Assembly: GCA_937910665.1 (NCBI GenBank)
Contig: CALEPR010000054.1
Coordinates: 1 to 62,591 of the forward strand
Origin: an uncultured Selenomonadales bacterium
GTDB lineage: Bacteria > Bacillota > Negativicutes > Selenomonadales > Selenomonadaceae
Length of the DNA: 62,591 nucleotides
Direction: 5' to 3'
Below are positions 58,019-62,591 of the stretch, piece by piece. Positions within the stretch are counted from its first letter, which is position 1, and every line of letters starts with the position of its first letter. The translations under genes were made by a program, and so were the position numbers. The notes beneath the pieces are model-generated. The model did not search any database. It saw only the letters and a program-made list of their open reading frames with translations, and was not told the origin of the DNA.

Positions 58019-58816
58019 TTGAGCTTAGCGAGAGAAAAATTAAAATTTGCGCGGAGAATTGTTATAAAAGTGGGGACGAGTACTCTGGCTCACGGCGAAA
58101 GCGGAAAATTAAATCTATACAGAATCGAGCATTTGATACGTGAAATTGCCGACTTGCGAAATGCGGGAAAAGAAATTATTTTTGTGACTTCGGGAGCGAT
58201 TGCCGCAGGTATCGGCAAAATGAATTTGAAATCAAAACCTGAAACTATTCCTGAAAACCAAGCACTTGCCGCGATTGGGCAGGGAGTTTTGATGCATATT
58301 TATGAAAAATTTTTCGCGGAATACGGCTTGACGATGGGACAAATTTTATTGACGAAAGACAACGCGACCGACGAACATGCGCGGGAAAATTGTAAAAATT
58401 CTTTGATGGCGATTTTGCGAATGGGAGCAATTCCTGTGATAAATGAAAATGATGCTGTCGCCGTCGATGAAATTAAAATTGGCGACAACGATAATTTGTC
58501 TGCGATTGTCGCGGTCATGGTCAATGCAGAAGTTTTAATAATTTTGACTGACATTGACGGACTTTATGACGGAAATCCAAAAGTTGATTCGAACGCAAAA
58601 CTTATTCGCGAAGTCGAAAAAATTTCTGAAGAAGTTGAACAAATGGCGGGCGGCGCAGGAACAAAACTCGGAACCGGCGGAATGTTTACAAAAATTCAGG
58701 CGGCGAAACTTACCACGCGAAATAAAATTCCGACTGTCATTGTCAGCGGCAGGGAAATTGGAAATTTGCGAAAAGTTTTGAGCGGCGAAGAAATCGGAAC
58801 AATTTTTAATAGTTAG
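58019..58816 (+). CDS. proB: glutamate 5-kinase (without PUA domain)
   Basis: First step of proline synthesis. The amino-acid kinase motifs IVIKVGTSTLAHGESGKLN, FVTSGAIAAGIG, INENDAVAVDEIKIGDNDNL and GTGGMFTKIQAAK are all present. At 265 residues it has only the kinase domain; the C-terminal PUA domain of the longer form is missing, as in some Firmicutes. The TTG start has GAAGGTGA upstream. Its TAG stop is supplied by a hairpin element. proA is not next to it. Confidence 0.93.
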   Translation: MSLAREKLKFARRIVIKVGTSTLAHGESGKLNLYRIEHLIREIADLRNAGKEIIFVTSGAIAAGIGKMNLKSKPETIPENQALAAIGQGVLMHIYEKFFAEYGLTMGQILLTKDNATDEHARENCKNSLMAILRMGAIPVINENDAVAVDEIKIGDNDNLSAIVAVMVNAEVLIILTDIDGLYDGNPKVDSNAKLIREVEKISEEVEQMAGGAGTKLGTGGMFTKIQAAKLTTRNKIPTVIVSGREIGNLRKVLSGEEIGTIFNS

Positions 58817-58850
58817 GAATTAGGAGTGAAATAATTCCTCATTCCTAATT
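58811..58850. repeat. heptamer hairpin element, copy 6 (overlaps proB stop)
   Basis: TTAGGAATTAGGAGTGA faces TTCCTCATTCCTAATT, an almost perfect hairpin with a loop of a few bases. It contains the proB stop TAG (58814-58816). Confidence 0.8.
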
Positions 58851-58868
58851 GAAAACGGGGGGCTCGAA

Positions 58869-61085
58869 GTGAACGACAAAGGTAAAAAACCTGTAACAAT
58901 AGATTCGATTTTGTCTGCGGTAAAAAGTTACGACACAGAAGCAGATTTAGAAACAATCGAACGCGCTTATCTTGTCGCGGCGGAGGGACATCGCGGACAA
59001 ACAAGAGTCAGCGGAGAGCCATATATAAATCATCCGCTGAACGTCGCGGCAATTTTGACTGAATTGGAAATGGATGACATTACTATTGCGGCGGCAATTC
59101 TTCACGACGTTGTTGAGGACACAATTTTTACTCAAGACGAAATACAGGATATGTTCGGGGACGAAATTGGACTTTTAATTGACGGCGTGACAAAGTTGGG
59201 ACAAATTCCTTTCAAGTCGAAGGAAGAAAGACAACTTGAAACTTACAGAAAAATGATTATCGCCATGGCGAAAGATATTCGCGTCATAATGATTAAACTT
59301 GCCGACAGACTTCACAACATGAGAACTTTAAAATTTATGCGCGAGGACAAACGCAAACGAATCGCTCAAGAAACTATGGAAATTTATGCGCCGCTTGCCA
59401 ATCGGCTCGGAATTTCCAGCATAAAATGGGAATTGGAAGATTTAAGTTTGCGTTACCTTGAACCTGAAATTTATTACGAACTTATGGAAAAAGTTAAACA
59501 AAAAAGGCAGGAGCGACAAATTTATATCACTGAGGCAGTTCGGCAGATTGAGGAAGAATTTGACGACTTGGATATTCATGCACAAATTTCCGGCAGAGCA
59601 AAACATTTTTACAGCATTTACAAAAAAATGATGCGCGACAACAAAGACATTGGAGAAATTTATGATTTGTCTGCCGTGAGAATTTTGGTTGACGAAGTCA
59701 AAGATTGCTACAATGTTCTGGGAGTAATTCACGCGAAATGGAAACCTATTCCCGGCAGATTTAAAGATTACATTGCCGTCCCAAAGTCAAACGGCTACAG
59801 AAGTTTACACACAACCGTTATGGCTCTCGGTTATCCTCTGGAAATTCAGATCAGAACTTTTGCGATGCATCAAATTTCTGAATATGGAGTCGCGGCGCAT
59901 TGGAAATATAAAGAAGTCGGAAAAAATTCTAATGCAGGGAGCGCGTCGGACAAAAAAATGTCTTGGCTCAGGCAAATGGTGAAATTGCAGAAAGAAATTA
60001 AAGATCCGAAAGAATATCTTGAGGCGTTGAAGATGGATATTTTCAGCGATGAAGTTTTTGTTTTCACGCCGGGCGGAGATATAATTTCACTGCCGCAAGG
60101 TTCCAATCCGATAGATTTTGCTTACAGGATACATACCGAAGTCGGTCATCATTGCATCGGCGCGAAAGTCAATGGTCAAATTGTTCCGCTTGAATATAAA
60201 CTTCATAACGGCGATTATGTAGAAATTACAACTAACAGATCAAATCACGGACCCTCACGAGACTGGTTGAATATTGTTGCGTCGAGCGACACACGCGCAA
60301 AAATTCGCGCTTGGTTTAAGCGTGAGAATCGCGAGGAAAATATTGAACAGGCGAGACAGAAAATTGATTCCGAACTGAAAAAACTTGGTTACGTCCCGAA
60401 AGAATTGCTGAAAGAAAATCGTCTGGATAAAATTGCCAAGCAGATGAAAATTTCTGATGAAACTGAATTGCTTGCCCAAGTCGGTTACGGCGGAGTCGGT
60501 TTGAATGGAGTTATCGCAAAACTTGTCGAGCTGCACAAAAAAGATTTAGCCGACGCAAAATTGCCTGAAGTTTCTGCAATGTTGCAGGAAATAAAACAGA
60601 CTTCTCACGGTGCGCCGAAAAAATCTGAATCGGGAATTTTGGTCGAAGGCGAGAGCGGATTTTTTGTCAGACTTGCGAAATGTTGCAATCCAATTCCCGG
60701 CGACGAAATTTCAGGATACGTCACACGCGGCAGGGGCGTTTCGGTTCATCGCGTCGACTGCCCAAATATTTTGAACGGCACAGACTTGGAGAGAATGATT
60801 GAAGTCAGCTGGGAAAGTTTGCCGGATCAAACTTACACAGTCGAACTTGAAATTGTTTGCCTTGACAGGAGCGGCGTTTTGAATGAAATTTTTGCTGTGC
60901 CTTCCGAAATGAAATTTAATATTCACTCCGTCCACGCCACGCCGAATAAAAGTAATAAAACTTCGACAGTAATTTTAGGACTTGAAGTCAACAACTCCGA
61001 ACAAGTTAAGCGAATTATGAATCAACTCAGGCGCATCAAAGATGTTTACAGTGTCGCTCGACCGATTGTTGTCGTCGGCGAATAA
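58869..61085 (+). CDS. rel: bifunctional (p)ppGpp synthetase/hydrolase, Rel/SpoT
   Basis: Makes and breaks the stringent-response alarmone. The HD hydrolase has HRGQTRVSGEPYINHPL and ILHDVVEDT; the synthetase has RFKDYIAVPKSNGYRSLHTT, where RxKD marks the bifunctional type rather than ExDD of RelA. Then TGS (DEVFVFTPGGDIISLPQG), a zinc-finger/helical part (LAKCCNPIPGDEI) and a C-terminal ACT domain. At 738 residues it is full length. The GTG start follows GGGGGG. Confidence 0.95.
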   Translation: MNDKGKKPVTIDSILSAVKSYDTEADLETIERAYLVAAEGHRGQTRVSGEPYINHPLNVAAILTELEMDDITIAAAILHDVVEDTIFTQDEIQDMFGDEIGLLIDGVTKLGQIPFKSKEERQLETYRKMIIAMAKDIRVIMIKLADRLHNMRTLKFMREDKRKRIAQETMEIYAPLANRLGISSIKWELEDLSLRYLEPEIYYELMEKVKQKRQERQIYITEAVRQIEEEFDDLDIHAQISGRAKHFYSIYKKMMRDNKDIGEIYDLSAVRILVDEVKDCYNVLGVIHAKWKPIPGRFKDYIAVPKSNGYRSLHTTVMALGYPLEIQIRTFAMHQISEYGVAAHWKYKEVGKNSNAGSASDKKMSWLRQMVKLQKEIKDPKEYLEALKMDIFSDEVFVFTPGGDIISLPQGSNPIDFAYRIHTEVGHHCIGAKVNGQIVPLEYKLHNGDYVEITTNRSNHGPSRDWLNIVASSDTRAKIRAWFKRENREENIEQARQKIDSELKKLGYVPKELLKENRLDKIAKQMKISDETELLAQVGYGGVGLNGVIAKLVELHKKDLADAKLPEVSAMLQEIKQTSHGAPKKSESGILVEGESGFFVRLAKCCNPIPGDEISGYVTRGRGVSVHRVDCPNILNGTDLERMIEVSWESLPDQTYTVELEIVCLDRSGVLNEIFAVPSEMKFNIHSVHATPNKSNKTSTVILGLEVNNSEQVKRIMNQLRRIKDVYSVARPIVVVGE

Positions 61086-61187
61086 TAGGTTACGGTGAAT
61101 CGTTTAGTTGACAGTTGAAAAGTTGTTAGAAAAAAATATCCAAACACTAACAATTAACGCCTTTGATTTTTTGGGGAGATGATTTTT

Positions 61188-62276
61188 TTGACGGAAATAA
61201 AAGTTGAACTCGGCGAAAAAAGTTACAAAATTTTTATCGGCGAAAAAATTTTTGCGGACTGCGCGAAATTTATTTGCGATTCAAAAAAGTTTACAAAAAA
61301 AATTTTAGTCGTGACAGATGAAAATGTTTTTGAAAGTTGCGGCGAAAAATTTTTTTCCGCACTTGAAAGTTTCGGACTAAGTTTTGCAGCCTACAAAATT
61401 CCTGCCGGCGAAAGTTCAAAAACTTTGCAAATGGCAGAAAAAATTTACACAAAAGCTATTGAGATCGGACTTGACAGAAAATCTTTGATAGTCGCGCTTG
61501 GCGGCGGAGTTGTCGGAGACTTGGCGGGATTTGTTGCGGCGACTTATCTGCGGGGAGTTCCTTTTATTCAAGTTCCTACAACTTTACTCGCGCAGGTTGA
61601 TTCTTCTGTCGGAGGAAAGACTGCTGTCAATCACAAACTTGGAAAAAATTTAATCGGCGCATTTTATCAGCCGCAAGCAGTTTTTATAGACTTGGAAACT
61701 TTAAAAACTTTGCCGGAGCGCGAAATTAAATCAGGCTTGGGCGAAGTTGTGAAGTATGGGGTTATCAGCGATGAAAAATTTTTTTCTTATCTTGAGGAGA
61801 ATGTGGAAAAAATTTTGTCTCGCGACTTAAAAGTTATGGAAAAAATTATTTGTCGCTCCTGCGAAATTAAAGCTGAAGTTGTCGCGCAGGACGAAAAGGA
61901 AAATAATTTGCGGCGAATTTTAAATTTCGGTCACACAATCGCTCACGCAGTCGAACTCGAAACAGATTATAAAAAATATCGGCACGGGGAAGCGGTGGCT
62001 ATCGGAATGATCGGAGCGGCGTTGATCAGTCAGCAACTTGAAAAAATTTCTGCGTCGGAAATTCGGCGGCTGGAAAATTTAATTTTGAAATTGAATCTTG
62101 TCACGAAGGCTGAAGGTTGCGACGTTGAAAAACTTTTCCAGGCGACTTTTCGCGACAAAAAAACTGTCGGCGGCAAGGTGAACTGGGTTTTGATGAATAA
62201 AATCGGCGCGGTTGAAATTTCTGCTGAAGTGCCAGAAAACTTTGTAAAAAATGCGCTGAAAAAAATATCTGCCTGA
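61188..62276 (+). CDS. aroB: 3-dehydroquinate synthase
   Basis: Second step of the shikimate pathway. NAD and metal sites: LGGGVVGDLAGFVAATYLRG, VPTTLLAQVDSSVGGKTAVN, LGEVVKYGVI, and the metal ligands in RRILNFGHTIAHAVE and YRHGEAVAIGM. TTG at 61188 is preferred to ATG at 61179, since GGGGAG touches the latter. The 362-residue length is normal. The terminator stem begins within the last codons. Confidence 0.94.
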   Translation: MTEIKVELGEKSYKIFIGEKIFADCAKFICDSKKFTKKILVVTDENVFESCGEKFFSALESFGLSFAAYKIPAGESSKTLQMAEKIYTKAIEIGLDRKSLIVALGGGVVGDLAGFVAATYLRGVPFIQVPTTLLAQVDSSVGGKTAVNHKLGKNLIGAFYQPQAVFIDLETLKTLPEREIKSGLGEVVKYGVISDEKFFSYLEENVEKILSRDLKVMEKIICRSCEIKAEVVAQDEKENNLRRILNFGHTIAHAVELETDYKKYRHGEAVAIGMIGAALISQQLEKISASEIRRLENLILKLNLVTKAEGCDVEKLFQATFRDKKTVGGKVNWVLMNKIGAVEISAEVPENFVKNALKKISA

Positions 62277-62301
62277 AAGATTTTTGGCGGCAGATATTTT
62301 C
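62264..62301 (+). terminator. aroB terminator overlapping the end of the gene
   Basis: AATATCTGCC (62264-62273) pairs with GGCAGATATT (62289-62298), then T-run. The left arm encodes the last residues KISA. Confidence 0.8.
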
Positions 62302-62330
62302 TTGCAATTTATTTTTTCGGCAGATATACT

Positions 62331-62388
62331 AACTAGGAATTAGGAATGAGGAATGAGGAATTGAAAAAATAATTCCTAACTCCTAATA
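62331..62388. repeat. heptamer hairpin element, copy 7
   Basis: Units AGGAATTAGGAATGAGGAAT face AATTCCTAACTCCTAAT; lies between aroB and the last gene, next to copy 8. Confidence 0.8.
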
Positions 62389-62400
62389 AAAAAAAAGAGA

Positions 62401-62460
62401 TTGGGAATGAGGGATTGAAAAAAAATAATTCCTAACTCCTAACTCCTAATTCCTAATTAG
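62401..62460. repeat. heptamer hairpin element, copy 8
   Basis: TTGGGAATGAGGGATTGA faces CCTAACTCCTAACTCCTAAT and ends in TTCCTAATTAG. It follows copy 7 by about a dozen bases, giving a tandem pair. Confidence 0.8.
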
Positions 62461-62479
62461 AAAAAAGGGGGGCGGCTTG

Positions 62480-62591
62480 ATGGCGAATTATACAACGACA
62501 ACGCCGGACTGGGCAGTTTCAAATCAGTCGGCGGTTATGAGCGGCATTGAAGGAATTAAGGACACTACAGTTGGAAATATAAATCCTGCGT
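62480..62591 (+). CDS. start of an unknown gene, cut by the window end
   Basis: ATG at 62480 with GGGGGGCGG just upstream opens a frame that runs to the end of the window. The first 37 residues (MANYTTTTPDWAVSNQSAVM...) are Thr/Ser-rich without a signal peptide. Such starts occur in large secreted repeat proteins, for example those exported by type I systems, but nothing can be assigned from so little. Confidence 0.5.
   Translation, partial: MANYTTTTPDWAVSNQSAVMSGIEGIKDTTVGNINPA

Noticed and set aside
58856..58861. G6 run (and a similar one at 62466-62471) as slippage tracts
   Set aside because: They serve as ribosome-binding sites of the following genes and are too short.
1..62591. CRISPR array
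   Set aside because: No evenly spaced direct repeats with unique spacers; the only tandem repeats are coding (30808-30968) or hairpin units.

Overview
The window looks like chromosomal DNA of an anaerobic, Gram-negative-type Firmicute, most likely Negativicutes (Selenomonas relatives). The evidence is mixed. DUF1385/YqhQ, a CarD-like factor, MtaB, a bifunctional Rel and a mannose-type PTS are Firmicute-like. A secreted beta-barrel ending in Phe, a type I secretion pair and nucleotide-sugar genes for a surface glycan point to an outer membrane. A lone flagellin implies motility and an FprA flavoprotein implies anaerobic oxygen/NO defence. The taxonomic call is inference; no 16S gene is present.

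Layout. 0-2.9 kb: the lysis end of a prophage remnant (holin-like protein, PGRP endolysin, a small protein lacking a normal start codon), then a frameshifted and truncated Fic gene. 2.9-7.7 kb: DUF1385 protein; flagellin followed directly by tRNA-Gly(CCC); a HAD / 41-residue Tat-signal peptide / deoD / ybaK operon; CarD. 7.8-19.8 kb (minus strand): gpsA, then a fucose-containing surface-glycan locus: GT11-GT2 fusion, manC, a PIN toxin-antitoxin insert, methyltransferase, two fcl genes, C-methyltransferase, gmd, an epimerase and a nucleotide-sugar dehydrogenase. 19.8-25.4 kb: tcdA, a divergent ftsZ, a U32 peptidase-family gene and a fused murC-ddl. 25.4-27.6 kb: a DpnII-type restriction-modification pair back to back with rnpB. 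27.7-34.4 kb: mtaB with a duplicated 3' end, a secreted serpin, a repeat-bearing coiled-coil protein and a single-chain type IIG restriction-modification enzyme. 34.6-41.7 kb: type I secretion genes with two glycosyltransferases and an NfeD-like protein. 41.9-49.6 kb: an orphan J-like/zinc-ribbon/Fn3 protein, fprA and a mannose-family PTS operon. 49.7-62.6 kb: a GmrSD-like DUF262 protein, Cof phosphatase, tethered sugar-binding protein, a possible structured RNA, acyltransferase, TAXI lipoprotein, an outer-membrane pair, proB, rel, aroB and the start of an unknown gene.

The most striking feature is in the glycan locus. Three long homopolymeric tracts (G10, C10, G13 as read on the strand given with each) break or join reading frames: one inside a methyltransferase, one at the fcl/C-methyltransferase junction and one inside the sugar dehydrogenase. 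In each case another tract length would restore or fuse the frame, so this looks like a multi-switch phase-variable glycan locus in which the given sequence is one phase.

The second system-like signal is a dispersed family of hairpin elements built from degenerate 7-base units (TTAGGAR/TGAGGAR on one arm, the complement on the other). They lie directly at the 3' ends of genes, supply the stop codons of gpsA and proB, and one copy forms the P12 arm of RNase P RNA.
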